The notes under the pieces were generated by a model, which saw only the letters and a list, made by a program, of their open reading frames with translations, searched no databases and had not been told where the DNA came from. Made by a program: the position numbers and the translations under genes. Shown here piece by piece: positions 26,027 through 39,032 of a stretch of 64,000 nucleotides of DNA. The DNA is from Lycocorax pyrrhopterus obiensis (taxonomy: Eukaryota > Chordata > Aves > Passeriformes > Paradisaeidae), in contig JACSVZ010000001.1 of NCBI GenBank assembly GCA_014706295.1, forward strand, positions 83,388,237 through 83,452,236, written 5' to 3'. Each line of letters starts with the position of its first letter. Within the stretch, counting starts at the first letter, position 1.

Positions 26027-28762
26027 AATCAAGCTTTAGTTTTCACTGCATTTAATCAGAAGAATTACTTACTTTTGACTTACTTTCAGATAACATAGAT
26101 AAGGTATGCCAGTCTTTGGCAATTAAATTACCTTTGAACTGTTACCCATTGTGACCTGCCAGAAGGATTTTCCAGATTCCAGTACTATTTTAAAATACTT
26201 CTGACACATATGCCCCAAACCAAAACCTTAAGCCAGAGGACTATAAAACAGTTCTATTCTTGTGGATACGATTTATCCATTTGCTCCTTCTTTATAAGAC
26301 GTTATAAAAGACAGACTCCATACTACTTCCCAAATAGATTTCACTAATGAGAAAGCAATAACTATGTATGCCAATAATTCAAGTGAGTTGCTAATTGATG
26401 GTTCAGAACACTGTTATAGGATACCTTTTTATTTTTAATTTTTTTAAACACCTTTTTTTTTTTTGAGAAAGCTACAAATTAAAGTACAGATTATTTTCTT
26501 ATGACAGAGAGAAGGGACCTCCCTTTAGATGAACAGGCACTCAAACCTGCCTGTAAGCAACTCCTTCCTTTTAGTTTTGCAAATATTTTCCAAATAAAAG
26601 TGGGTAATTATAAGAGAAATTAATACTGAAACCTACTGGCATTTTGGATCTTACACGACATTCAGAAACATGATTTGGTTAAATTAAATTTACACTGTTT
26701 TGCAACACATTCAATTTTAAAAATACACTTGTTTTCCATGTGCCCGCAACCCTTAACCAGGATGGGAAAAATCCAGAAGATAAGATCCAAGAGACTGACA
26801 AGCCTACTTGAAGGCAGAAACAGCCCATGGAAGCCGTGACACGGCCATAAAAAAATTTAAGTTTCCTTGTACCAAGTCTGGTTTGCTAGGAATCATATCC
26901 CTGCAGTGAGAACAAACACGACTCACTCTGCCCAACAGCGCTGCCTTTTCAACATGCCCTTGGCTAAAGACAGACGCTTGAGAAGTCGAGCACCTTCAGG
27001 ACTACAGTGTAACTGCAGTGTCTCTACTGCTGCAAGATTTATGTAAGTCTGAGAAAACATCTTTCCTCACATATTAACATGACGGTACCAAAGTATTCAA
27101 GAAAAAAGCATGGAAACCAGAGATGCTGGGGGAGCCTGTGACAGCAGAACTTTTGAATCCTGGATAATAAAGACATCTTTGTGATTGGAAGGCACAAGGG
27201 TGACGGGATCAGATGTCCACTGTCCCACTGCCATTCGGTTTCTAATGTGCCTGTAAGTGATTATTCCTGGTATGTCCCTGAGCTGAAACCACAGGAAACT
27301 GTGCACCCAAAGGAATTTTATTTAAATGAAAATTAATCTCAAACTGTTCTTGGTACTTCTTCAGAACCTGCAATATGATCATTTATGAAGTATTCCTGGG
27401 TTTCATGCATTACAAATGAAACTGGCCAAAAGCACAAGCAAAAACACCATTGTGACAAAGCCCAAAATTTAAGAATCAAATGTAGAACCCCTTTATATGG
27501 AAAAGAGATTATCATTAAATGAATACTTAGTTCCATGTCATCTCCACATTACACAACTAAGTATGATGACAGGTGTCATAATATCTCTTTTGAATTGCTC
27601 CATTGGCAAGTAAAACTAAAAAGTTCCTCCTCATAAAAAAAGTCATTACAGTTACTGTTAATAATACAAAAGGTTCATGTGTATATGACTTAAATTCCAC
27701 AGGTGAGTTTACAGGACTCTACACTGCACTCTGCTATGGCATAGTGGACTGGGAAGAAAAGAGGGCAAGGAAAACCTGAGCTGGCAGAAATGTCACTTCG
27801 ACCTTTCCAAGGTTCTTTTAGTACGCCTGTGGAACGAAAAGCAGTGCTGCACGAAGCAGCATTCCACATTGCTGTTCCCACTGTTATGTATTCAACTTGT
27901 AAAAATATTAAAGAAACCCCATTTTAAAGACACTTACTAATCCCCTTGTTCTACGTTTAGCTAAATGTGGTATCACAAATACATCACTGGTATTAACTAT
28001 GAACACAAATCCACAGAAATTACTTTTTACAGATACCAGGGCTAAATTCATAAAACTTCGCGCTTCACATTACTGAATTTACAAAAAACACACAGAATGG
28101 TGAAATCTGTCAAAAATAACTTTAAACAAAAACAAAGACTTGTCTTCTTCCAATGAAGTCCACTTTCAAGCATGGGTATTTACTGCCATAGCAATGCATA
28201 CAGTTACATGTATTACAAGGCCATAAGCCATTTTAGGCTAGAAAAACTTACAATTTATATATATTTATACTTCAAGTTTGATTGACAATGATACTTTCAT
28301 AGCTACAAATGCTCCAGCCTCATTATTTATGACAGCACTGGTTTGATAACTGCCTTTAAGCTGCACTGCTGCCAAGACAAGACACACGTATTTGGGTGCA
28401 CATTTGCTAAACATTGCTCATCGCTCCATATGAACAACATAACTGGAAATTCTCAAAGGAATCAGGAATCATCATCAGCAAATCACCATAAACTCTGGTT
28501 GGAAGTTGGTGACTAGTTCACCTGGACATGAGCTAAGTTGTGGAGACAGGACACCCTATTCAGCCTCCTCCTCCTGATTTTTTTCCAGTGTAATATTCAT
28601 CACACTCTTAGATACCTTAGGATGAGTATCTCTTCAGGCATCCCAGCTAAATCCAACCACTACCATGAGCTGAACCTCACAGAAACTTTAAGACACAGTC
28701 TGGAAATCCCTTTGCATACTTTGTTTTCCATGGCATTTCCTGAACAATGCTTTTGTGTAACT

Positions 28763-28792
28763 GGGGGAAGGGGGTGGGGCAGGCACAGGGGG
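28763..28792 (+). repeat. G-rich patch with quadruplex potential
   Basis: Plus strand has G5, G5, G4 and G5 runs separated by AA, T and CAGGCACA. It fits the loose quadruplex pattern but is less regular than the tract at 2389-2423. Confidence 0.6.
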
Positions 28793-31572
28793 AAGAGGGA
28801 TGGGAAGGAATAAACCCACCAAATATCCTACATAAATGGTATTCACTTGTAATGCTACAGACTGAAGATTCTGTTCCTTTCTTTGAAGTTTCTTAGAAAT
28901 ATCTCAGCTGCTGCAGACATTATAAAGTAGACCCCATCATGCAGCCTAAGTTCTTTTTTTGTTCTAACTCTTCTGTGCAAGTCTTTCTCTTCTGCAAGAG
29001 TAGTTTTCCTATCTTTGCCATCACAAGGCCAAAACACGAAGATTTTGAGGGCCCCACTGTACTGACGGCTCCCCATTATACCTTCACGCTTCAGACAGAA
29101 TAAGACAGTACATGGAGCATGGCCCTTCTTTTCTTCAATTCTAAGCCAGCAATGGGTTTTTTTCCCTGATAGAATTAAGGAATTTCTATAGATACATACC
29201 TTTAAAAAAATGCCCCATGCATTTTTCAGATGAAAAGTGATTGAGACAGTTTACAAATTCATAAAGGTCTTGCAAAAATATGAGCTAACAGCCACAGAGA
29301 TCATGCATGGCTGGTATCAGTTGTGGCTCTCTGGGAATCATAACTCTATCATTAGACCTGTTGTCTATGTCAGCCTACATATTTTATGCATTTTTTCCAT
29401 TAAGGGTTCCACCCTCTCAATTTATCTCCCTGCTCCTTCTCTGTGTGGATTCGCTTCCCTCATCTACATGGACTGAGAACATCAGTCCTGCAAGCTCATT
29501 GTCCTAACCAGATCTCTCCTTGTTCAGTATCTCCTCAGAATATACAAATCCTATGAGACACACTAGTTCTGGTATATCACTGGCACAATGTGAATAAAAT
29601 TGGTCATTTCCAGTAAAATTTTGGAAGTTCTCTCTCTCTCTGTGTATAGCCACCGAACTTAATCTTAGCTTGTACCAAATGTATTCAGTGCTGCTACCGT
29701 GCACCCAGCAAATCCTCACAGCCCATTGCTGCCAACCCTTGCTCCTCCTTACGGCTCTCCCTTGGGGGTTCAGCACACAGCAGTAGAGGCTCCAGGGAAT
29801 GCAAAACTGGAAAGCACAATCAGCTCTGAAGCAGAAGTCTCCTTGTATTCCTCTTCTCACTCATTTCAGCAGGCATGCTGGTGCTGCTCCTGTTTCCTCA
29901 ACCCCATCACTGCTGCCACATCAGCCAGCACCCATAGAGCCAGCAGGCCTGTCTGGAAGAGACTGGACACAGTGAAGAACAGATGGCAGCAGATCTGAGC
30001 CTCCTGCATGAAGACCAGAAGCAGAAGAAACAGCTGGAGATGCTCTCTAGGTGGTGCCAGGACCAACCTCCCCAAATGCACAGCTCTCAGCTGTGCCAAT
30101 CACTTGCTCTCAGCCTTGTGTCATTAATGAAAGGCATCCTAAGATCTCCTTACAGAAGCACAGCCATGGGATTTGGTGTGATCACATCTGCTCCACGATT
30201 TTTGGATCATTTGGGAATCAGCTAGAAGTGCTAACAGAAATGAATGTTAGGCTCTGCCTCATGCTCCACCCCCGCAACAACATAGCTGACAGAAATAACT
30301 AACTAACATGAACAACAACATACTGAATCCTGAGAATGAATTGTGCTTCTGGGTTTGATTCCTTCCCATGGATGCTACTACACTTAAACCCAACTAGGAA
30401 CAAGAGAACTGCTGCAAAGATTCTTCAGGAACCTCTATGATTAATATTCCACAGTTAAATAATTTTTGGCACTATGCACCCAATTTTGATTAACTGGTTT
30501 TGGCAGCACAATTATCTAAACTCTCAACAGCAGTTTTATAAACCACATGCAAAAGTAGAAAGACCAAACCTGTACAACCTCATTTTTCAATTTCTTCAAG
30601 GATAATAAATGAAAAACATAAAAATTCTATATGCATAAAGGCCTGATAAGGCCAAATGAATGAGGAAATGTTGAAAGGAGAAATAAAAGGGACGGCCAGT
30701 GGACATTCAATATAATAACTTATAAATCCACGCGGTGATGACAACTGGATCATAATGGACAGATTTTCATGCATCCTGTTTTGCCTGTAGAAGAAATGTT
30801 TGCACATTAATCTGTTCAGTGGTACAGACTGAATACTGTCTTTTTTTTTATTAATTTAAAACAAACAGGTATGACTTTTGCCTTCTAATAGTGAACAGGT
30901 TTACCCTCTCTCAAATTTTAAGTGGTGTTACATTTTTAAGTTCTGATGCGAAAACTGAACAGCACTTTTGCACATTTGGACTGCTGCCTCCATATTTTGA
31001 AATTTCCATTAAAAAAGTTTCTCTGTTTTGATTTTCACTGCCAAATTCACACTTCTCAAACAGAATACAGTCAACTTTAGTTCATATTCAACTTTTTTTC
31101 TGGCTCCCCTTCTAATTACGCACTGTGCAAACATCCAGCAATTTCTTGGAAGAGCATGAAAAACTTTTAGTACAACTCTAGATAATTATATGTTTCTTCT
31201 GGAAAATTAGTTTCATTTGAATAATGTAATTTCTCATTTTCAGACTAAGTAAATTTTAATTACACAATGGAATTTAATGAAAAGATCTCCCTTGAGCGAA
31301 AACATTTTCTCCTGCATAAAGTCCAATAAAAATACAAGAGAGAAAGAAGGTATTTTCTTGATTCTCCTGCTGCCTTCTTACACAAAAAGCCAATTCTGGA
31401 CCATTATTACATGTTTTATCTATAAATTATCTAGCTTAGCCTTAACTGCATTTCCACTGAGGCCCCCAGAATACCTCAGAAGAAGTATCACAGGACACCA
31501 TACACCAACATGAAGTTCACCTTCTCCCACTTCCTTTCTTGCTAACCATGGTTACATCTTCTCACCACTTAC

Positions 31573-31723
31573 GTTGCTGCTTCTCCCTCGGTTCTCTCTA
31601 GCCCTTGAGGTGGTTTAACTGATAAAAGATCAGAGGGAGTATCTAAAGAAAAACGTAAAATTTTTTCTACCTCATCAGTGAGCTGAACTGGCTCAACAGA
31701 AGATGTATCAGATTCAGAAACCA
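31573..31723 (-). CDS. candidate internal exon, 151 nt, acidic/serine-rich
   Basis: On the minus strand, 49 sense codons lie between an AG at 31724-31725 and a perfect donor AAC|GTAAGT. Codons are strongly purine-first, as in real genes. The peptide begins VSESDTSSVEPVQLTDEVEK, includes LRFSLDTPSDLLSVKPP and ends GLERTEGEAA: an acidic, serine/proline-rich stretch typical of a disordered linker. The acceptor is weak (poor pyrimidine tract). It starts with two bases and ends with two, joining in phase to 18408-18561. No family is recognised. On composition this is the most coding-like stretch in the window, but length alone does not exclude chance. Confidence 0.38.
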
Positions 31724-33058
31724 CTAATATCATTCACAATAGACATCATTACATCTATAGTTGTCCCACTATTTTGCATTGCAAACAGTACAATTAGTTA
31801 CTCTTTAAAAAACCCCATAATTTTATTTTTCCATAATTCACACCATTCACTGGGTAATTATACAAACTTTTTGGGCAACCTGGTCATTAAAACATAGAAA
31901 ATTAAGTACCCTTCACTGAAAAAAAAAAACCTAACCAGGGAATTTGGAAGGGATGCATATATTCAGTAACCAACACTTCTGGAAATGGCATTACATTCTT
32001 CTGTAGAAAACAGCAGTACACAAAATACATACAGGATCCATATATTCAGAAAAGCTAAAATTACAACCAATGGCAGGACATGAAATCTCAGGTACCTCTT
32101 TAGACACTGATGCAGAGATACATTATTCTGTCACAAAAGAGAAATTAAGGCAACCTCACCAGCATAAGGAACATTTTACAGCACAGCTGGGATTCCAGGG
32201 TCAGTGTAGGTCAAGATTCCAGATTGAATGCTATGTCTCTGATAAGAATGTTTCACAAACTTATTAGGAATTTGATCAAAATCATATTACCATGAAAAAA
32301 CACTGAGATTTCTAACACTGAAAAACCCTACACACTGTAGCATCCAGCTGTGGCAATGCCCAGATCATTCCTCACTTCCAGTGTCATGATTGGTTGTAGT
32401 ATTTTATTTTTTAAATTAAATTCAATCTAAGTATAAATTGCACCAACTCATACTGGAGATATCATCGACGTTCAAAACAATGTTTACCTCATATAAAACC
32501 ATATAAAGAAGGAAAACAATGTTCACCACGAACAGAAGCATGAGTAACATAATATTCAAATACATTTATCCTCTTTGGAATACTTAATGTACTAATACTT
32601 TGTATATTACATGAAGTTACTATTTCTTGAAAGGAATAAAGGATGAAGTAACCTCTCCACAGCCACCCTGTAACAAATATTGACCTCATGTGAATTTCTC
32701 TAGATTTGACAATTTTTACTAGAGAAAAGTCAGTGAAAAACTGGATCCCAGCTCTTGGCAAAGCAGATGAAAGGCCGTTCTCTTGAGTCACTTCTATCAT
32801 ATGGTTAAGTTATGATTGAAGCAAAGAGAAAAACTGAGTGTTCTTTGAAAAACAGTTCATTTCTGACTGGGCAGGATTTAAGTTCCTGTTCTCCTTTAAA
32901 AAATACTGAAATGTAGGTATGCAAGTTATATATAGTCTAGCTCTCGTCACTTACCTGAAGACAGTACATCTTCTAGGAATTTATAAAGCACTATAATAAT
33001 AAAGCATTATATCACACATAAATAAGGAACAAAAAAATACGGATATATTCAGCCTTAC

Positions 33059-33124
33059 TTCTCCATGTCTTAAAGGTGTGATAGCTCCTCTTGCAACTGC
33101 CATTCGGAACAATGTTTCTGTGGC
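33059..33124 (-). CDS. candidate 66-nt internal exon
   Basis: A minus-strand acceptor ending TTTGTTGGTGCAG and donor GAA|GTAAGG enclose exactly 22 codons. Frame 0 reads ATETLFRMAVARGAITPLRH plus GE, with strongly purine-first codons, the pattern of a phase-neutral cassette exon. Frame 0 does not join directly to 31573-31723 (one base short), so an intervening exon, or the other open frame, would be needed. A good splice-bordered 36-nt block at 32956-32991 is in phase with 31573-31723, but it would leave an intron of only 67 nt. No gene is recognised. Confidence 0.33.
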
Positions 33125-35340
33125 CTGCACCAACAAATACACAGACAAATTCATATTACAAAACAGACAACACAGCTCATGATGATTTGTTTCAAGTTTT
33201 ATAACATATTTTATATTTTCTGCTACCTTTCAGCACCTATTTTACAATTTAATTGCTCCAGTAACTCCTTTAGAACAATCTGCACAGCTTAGGCAAGTGT
33301 TTATTGCAAGGTGAGACATGCATAGAGGATTTTGGTCTCAGCATAAGTAACCACCTAAGCAGTACATGATCCCTCAGGCAACACCACAGCTGTTCCAGAA
33401 GACTCCTTGAGCAGGTCAAAGATGCTCAACCCCAGATAATTGTCCTCCAGAGGTTGTCAGGTGAAAGTGGGGTACTATGGAAAAAATAGCTATATGGTAT
33501 TTCACGACTCACGAAACGTATTTTTAAAATTGCTCTTTAATAATATACACTTAAATTGACAAATGAGTATGAAAAAATAGTATGATGCAGCACTTTTCCT
33601 AAAGGCACCTGAGCCCCTCTTAACTCTCCGTAACGGTGGGATTACAGAACACAACACTGTCATGTGCAAATGGCAGGGAACACAACTTTGGGGAAACTTT
33701 TAATCTTTAGTTGGTTGAGTACCTTTCTGCGTTAGTTGGCCCATCCTTTCTTTAATCCAGTGGGACAACTGGCACATACTTCTGATACAGAGATAGGTTA
33801 CTGGCTTAATACAGACTGCAACAGGTTCTGCACCACCTATCTTTCTACAAGCTGGTTGGAAGAAGGCATGAAAAAATGCACAAGTTACATAAATTCACAG
33901 ATTGGCACATCAGTGTACACATAAACAGATTTGCTTTAAAAACTTGTTTCCATAGCAAATAGTGAAGCTGGTTTCAATTTCAACTGTAAAAAACCATGTT
34001 TTTAGTATCTGGTTCTAATTTAAAAAATACCCTGACATTTAAGGATCTATGTTAAGGAGTAGTTAGCAGGCTGCTTGAAAAAGAAAAAAAACAAAACAAC
34101 CACATTGAGAAAGTTTATAAACAAAAGCAGTTTGCAGTAGCTGATCATCTTTCTAAACAGTGATTTTTAAAAGAAGCATCTCAGTGCTTCCATGCCTGCA
34201 TGACTTGCTGCGTTCCCACTACCACTACCTTAAGACAGCTGTATCTCAACAAACGTGATATCAAAGACACCTCTTGAGATTAATTCCTCAGTCTTCCTAG
34301 AGACAGATTAAGTGGGGTTTACTCTTTTCTAAATAATTTTCTGCAGAAAATAACTTAATAAAAGATTTTTTACTTGCCTTATGTTCTCCCCACACACCTG
34401 TAAATGAATATGTGAACTCCAGAACACTGGGCTGCAAAATCTATTACTTCATTTACACCCGCAAGGATGCGGGGCAGTGCTCCACTGTGATTCTGCTTCT
34501 CAAACCTTTCTTCTCTGAGAGATGAAGCGAACCTCTCACAACCTTTTGTATTTCACAAAATTGGCTTCTTTCACCAACATTTTTAGGGATGTTCCAACCA
34601 AATTGAGAATTCTGTCAATACAGTTAAGCTGCTTTTGTTTCTTTTGAAAACCACTGGTGTGTGTGACTTTCTTTTCACATCTACTGGTAAAAGATCTCTC
34701 TTCGTACACTTGTACGCACCTCGTTAATGCTAGATGTCAAAACCATTCGGAAACAAGGAAAAATCACAGCAATAGCAAATGCAACATCACAGATGTCCTC
34801 CCTTCACTAAGAGTGGGCCACCCTTCACTAAGAAGATTAGCGCTACTAGCACAGCTTCCCACACAAACTGCATGGTGGGGACGAGGCCACCTATGGCCAT
34901 TGACTGACAATGACAAGGCTGGAGAAAACTATTGGGGGTTTTGGCATGCAAAATCCAAGAGGAGGCTTAAAGAAGTTCATCTTTCAAAACAGTAAGCAGC
35001 CCAATCTTATTGTTGGTGTAAGCTTTAAGGTGAAGGAGGTGGACACCAGCAGGTCTGCATCCTTTTGACAAAGTAAACTAGGTGTGAACATGTGGAGATT
35101 TGAGTAAGGCAATGTCTTACAAGGAAGAGGAGTATGATGTAACCATACAGAGTTTTTTAATACCTTCACAGAGCTATAACATCACAGAGACTAATGATAA
35201 AAGTAATCAGCTAGCAAAATTTTGCAGGTCTTAAAACCTAAATTTATCTGCAACACTTTGGTTTTTTCAAAGCCTTCACACTGTCTTCAATTTCTATCTT
35301 TTTCCCTTCTGCCCTGCAAATGCAGAAACAAACAGAATCA

Positions 35341-35803
35341 TACTGGAGCATGTCCAAGGAAGGGCAGCAGCCCTGGGAAAGGGTCTGGAGCACAAGTCTT
35401 ATGAGGAGCAGCTGAAAGAGATGGGGGTATTTAGCCTGGGGAAAAGAAGTGGCCCTTATCACACTCTGCAGCTGCCTAAAAGGAGGTTGTAACCAGGTCA
35501 GCGTCAGTCTCTTCTCCCAGGTAATAAGTGATACGACAAGAAGAAATGGCATCAAGTTGCACTGGGGGAGGGGCTTAGATTGGATATTAGGAAAAATTTC
35601 TCCCTGGAAAGGGTTGTAAAGCACTTGAACACAGGCTGCCCTAGGAAGTGTTTCAATCACCATCCCTGGAGGTATTTAAAAGATGTGCCGATGTGGCACT
35701 GGGGGACATGGTTTAGTGGTGGACTTGGCAGTGCTGGGTTAATGGATGGACTCCACGACCTTAAAGGCCTTTTTCAACCTAAACAATTCTATGATTCTGT
35801 GTG
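35341..35803 (+). mobile_element. CR1 LINE 3' end, plus strand
   Basis: Starts 'tactggagcatgtccaagga', passes 'gtctggagcacaagtcttat' and 'tttagtggtggacttggcag', and ends with the CR1 terminal motif 'attctatgattctg'. It covers the last coding stretch and the 3' UTR; no intact ORF remains. It belongs to the same subfamily type as 15105-15388. Confidence 0.93.
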
Positions 35804-35804
35804 G

Positions 35805-35925
35805 TCCTGCTCAGGTTCCTTGGACCAGCTTGCCTAGGCCCATTTTCAGCATCTCTAAGATTGGAGGTCCCACAACCTCTCTGATCAACCTGTTTCGGTA
35901 TTTCACAACAATATTTTAAGTGACA
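35805..35925 (-). mobile_element. CR1-like fragment in opposite orientation
   Basis: Immediately after the preceding CR1, text resembling reversed CR1 3' regions appears: 'gcctaggcccattttcagca', then 'cccacaacctctctgatcaa' followed by 'cctgtttcggta'. It diverges strongly after about 35925. Either it is an older CR1 into which the plus-strand copy inserted, or an independent neighbour. Confidence 0.5.
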
Positions 35926-37044
35926 AGTCCACCAAAAAAAATGCAATTTACAGATAACTTGTAAACTTCTTCTGCTTCCCAAAGAAACACAGCCCAGTTC
36001 CTCAAATTCTCTCTAAGTGGTGGAAATGCTTTGTGCCAGCCAAGTGGAAGGCTATCCTGCAGTTTCTAGCTGTGACAAGCCAAGGCACAAGGAGATCCAA
36101 AAACACAGGACATCCTGCTGGCATTCAAGCTGTACATGATGGGTATGGAAGAATAAGCCTAAGGGTGGGGAAAGTCAAAATATACATGTACCGCATTTTT
36201 TTAAAATGTTAGAGACAAACTCCATCATACTTAATTCTCCATAAAGAATAAAGGAAAAAAAAGCTGCATAAAGAATCCCACAACAGCAATGTAAAAATAA
36301 CAATATTCTCGCACACCTCATAACTTTCTGAAACTCTGTATATCATAATATCTTGCTGAGAGCAAAACGATCCCAACAGGGCATCAAATGTACTTTGACT
36401 AAAAATCCAGTTTATTGAACACATCTTGCCTGGCATGTTTTTGGTATGTAATTTCAAATCTACCACAGTTACCAGTATAATAATAGTCAATATTCATGCT
36501 GCCAAATATTTGCATACAACTTGTTTCAATACTAAGTTTAAATCCTTTGAACTCAAATGTCTTTAAGAACTTTAAATAATGTGTTAAAAGTTATTAAGTA
36601 CATTGAAATGGCAGGTTTATTTCATTGTATTAAATCTGCTAAAAATATGCAGAGTACTGCTCTGTCGCAAGTCAAACTAGGCATAACTGTCCATTTAAGA
36701 AATAATTATACTATTCTCAAAGAAACTGCTGACTAGGAATTCAGCTAATTTTTAACTGTTTTTTCACTAAATATTACAGTATAATCAGATTTTTTAGAAA
36801 GCTGTAAAAACTTGAGATTTATTTGCATTCAGTTCACTGTGAATAAGCCTTCTTTCTACTCAGCAATGGGAGTCAGAGGTTTGTAAGAAAGCAAATCATC
36901 AACACATGGTTTTAGTGATCTCAGTGTGAAACAAATGTGTTGCCAAGATGATTGTTACTGAATCCTAAAATTGTTGCTCATTATAAAGAATGTGTAGTGT
37001 GTTACATTATATGTGAGGTGAAACGGCAGCCTAACGTACCCTAC

Positions 37045-37137
37045 CTCTCTGTAACACCGTGCAAGCTCTAATGTCATCTCCAGACAAAGATGACCAACTG
37101 TTCCCACTCCCACAAAGCAGTTGCTTCTGATCAAATT
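37045..37137 (-). CDS. candidate 93-nt exon next to a poly-T tract
   Basis: On the minus strand a run of 19 T (the 37153-37171 poly-A) leads into CCACTTGCAAAG, then 31 sense codons beginning NLIRSNCFVGVGTVGHLCLE, then donor GAG|GTAGGG. The length is phase-neutral. The peptide looks like a compact alpha-helical core, but no family is recognised and the donor is only fair. Confidence 0.22.
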
Positions 37138-37152
37138 CTTTGCAAGTGGGTT

Positions 37153-37171
37153 AAAAAAAAAAAAAAAAAAA
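37153..37171. repeat. A19 homopolymer
   Basis: Nineteen consecutive A on the plus strand. No retroposed sequence is recognised immediately upstream, so I do not call it a processed-pseudogene tail. Confidence 0.85.
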
Positions 37172-38999
37172 GAGAAACCACTTGTATGAACCAGAACTAA
37201 AGTGGAAGATAATTGTGCATTATTGATAGAAGTGGTAGGAAAAAAAGAAACACTGCTTTAGATTCCAGATGTTTTGAATTTTCTAGGTAGTCACAAAAAT
37301 AAAATGGTCTCACATCATACTTCATCAGAACAGTTACTGTTTTACCGAAGTTAAAACTGCAAATGCAAGCAGTGAAGAGATTGATCACGCAAGTTAATGA
37401 ATTTAGAAATGTACACTTTTTAATCACCTGACAATTTTTGGCATCTATTTCTACCCATGCATTAAAAAAACCCAAAAAATCCCAGAAGAAAACCCCCAAC
37501 CGAATTAAAAGCAAAATGCTGCAAATTGTTCATAAGAACAAAAAAGGATGGAATACCACAAAAGACATTTTTTCACTCCTATTAGGTTTTCTGATCTTGG
37601 ATACAACAGCTAGCTGACAGCTCTGGCCTGTAAAATCTGTGCTTCTTCATGAAAAGCAAATTACACGAAAAAAGGGTTTTGACAGTCTATCTGAAATCAT
37701 TAATAACGATTTTCCAACTTGATTATATATGAACTATTGTTATAGCCCTTAGTAGCTAACCATCACACAACTTTTGAAAACAAGAATGATTGCTATAAAA
37801 AAAAAGATCTGGTGAGATTCAGAAGCAACAACGAATAGGAAAACACAGAAGTTTCTGATTTTTTTTCCCTGAATTCTGTCCACAAAAAGTCAAGTGTAAA
37901 GCAACTGTCTGCATCTAAACCTTACTCCAGATGACAGATTTAACTGAGGAGCTTAATTATTGTTACAACTTCTGATGAAATTACCACAGTACCAATACAG
38001 AATGTCTTGCCATTCTATACACTTTATAGATTTAAAATATTTTTAAAATATGTTAAAATACAATACTGAAGCTGAACTGAAGCTTTTAAAAAGACAAATA
38101 TGTAAATTCCTACTCTCTGAAAAACTACAGAAAATTCAATTAATTCAATTGTACAGATGTGAATTCCATGTACCTCCATCTTTTACCTTGTTGAATGACT
38201 CCGAATGTCTCTGCCTTCATAACTGAACTATTGGAACCTTATTTGTACAATGAGTAGATCAGCCTATATTTGACATCTGCGAGACACAAGCTCTTTCCAG
38301 CCACCCATTAACAGATCAAATAATTTCTTACCTTTATCTTCAATAAAAGCAACTTAACTGTGAACTCTCCAAAGACTAAAAAATTCAAACCCCATGATAA
38401 AGCATATTTTACAGAGTTCATGAAAGCCTTGTATCCATTTTCCAAAATGTCTCTAATTTTTTCCCAAATTCAGCTTTCAGAATGTGTTGCACCAAACCTA
38501 CACCTTTGCATTCCATAATACTTTATTTCCCTCTCCTCTGGTTACTTGCCCAACCTTTGTGCAAACAAAGCACACACCTGGCCATGTATCTTATACGGAA
38601 AAGTACTACATGGAAATGTCTTCTTTCTTAAATAATAAATGTGTGTTGATTCCCTAACTAGAGGCTTGGAGATGTGCAAAACTCATCACTAATACAGCAT
38701 AAATAAACCAGTATTAAAACTAACAAGACTAATAGCATAGTAACTTTTTTTGAGTTGTCTTGCTCATTCCGGAGAGCATTTGCAGATTTGTCATGTAAAC
38801 ATAGGTTCAAATTTACACACAGTTCAGTGTAACTTCTATTCCATTCACAAATTCCATTTGCTCATTGACCTAAATGTGCACTTTCAGGGTTAATAAACTA
38901 TTTTATGAACTAATTTACCTCTACCCTCTACCTAACTAAACTATCCTGATCTTCCTCCACGCTGCAGTCCTGCTCAGGAGCCTCAGCCTCTCCTTGAAA

Positions 39000-39032
39000 G
39001 TTCTGCAACTTTATAATTTAAAGTTGCAGAAC
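39000..39032. repeat. perfect 14-bp inverted repeat, 5-nt loop
   Basis: The arms GTTCTGCAACTTTA (39000-39013) and TAAAGTTGCAGAAC (39019-39032) are exact reverse complements separated by TAATT. The hairpin is short for a microRNA precursor, and no terminator context is expected in a bird. Confidence 0.85.

Larger units (their letters stand above)
26022..35340. other. unique DNA holding the best exon candidates
   Basis: AT-rich, with a G-rich patch at 28763-28800 and a GC-richer block at about 29690-30240 of unknown origin. Two exon-like segments on the minus strand (31573-31723 and 33059-33124) are listed separately. A 13-bp direct repeat occurs at 34800-34812 and 34821-34833. No transposon was recognised. 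Confidence 0.45.

Noticed and set aside
29504..30302. Overlapping open frames on both strands in a GC-richer block
   Set aside because: Several frames are open simultaneously and none resembles a protein family. The block may be an old unrecognised repeat.
37197..37514. 105-codon minus-strand frame
   Set aside because: Rich in F, L, C and low-complexity AT codons, no family, no convincing splice borders; consistent with chance.
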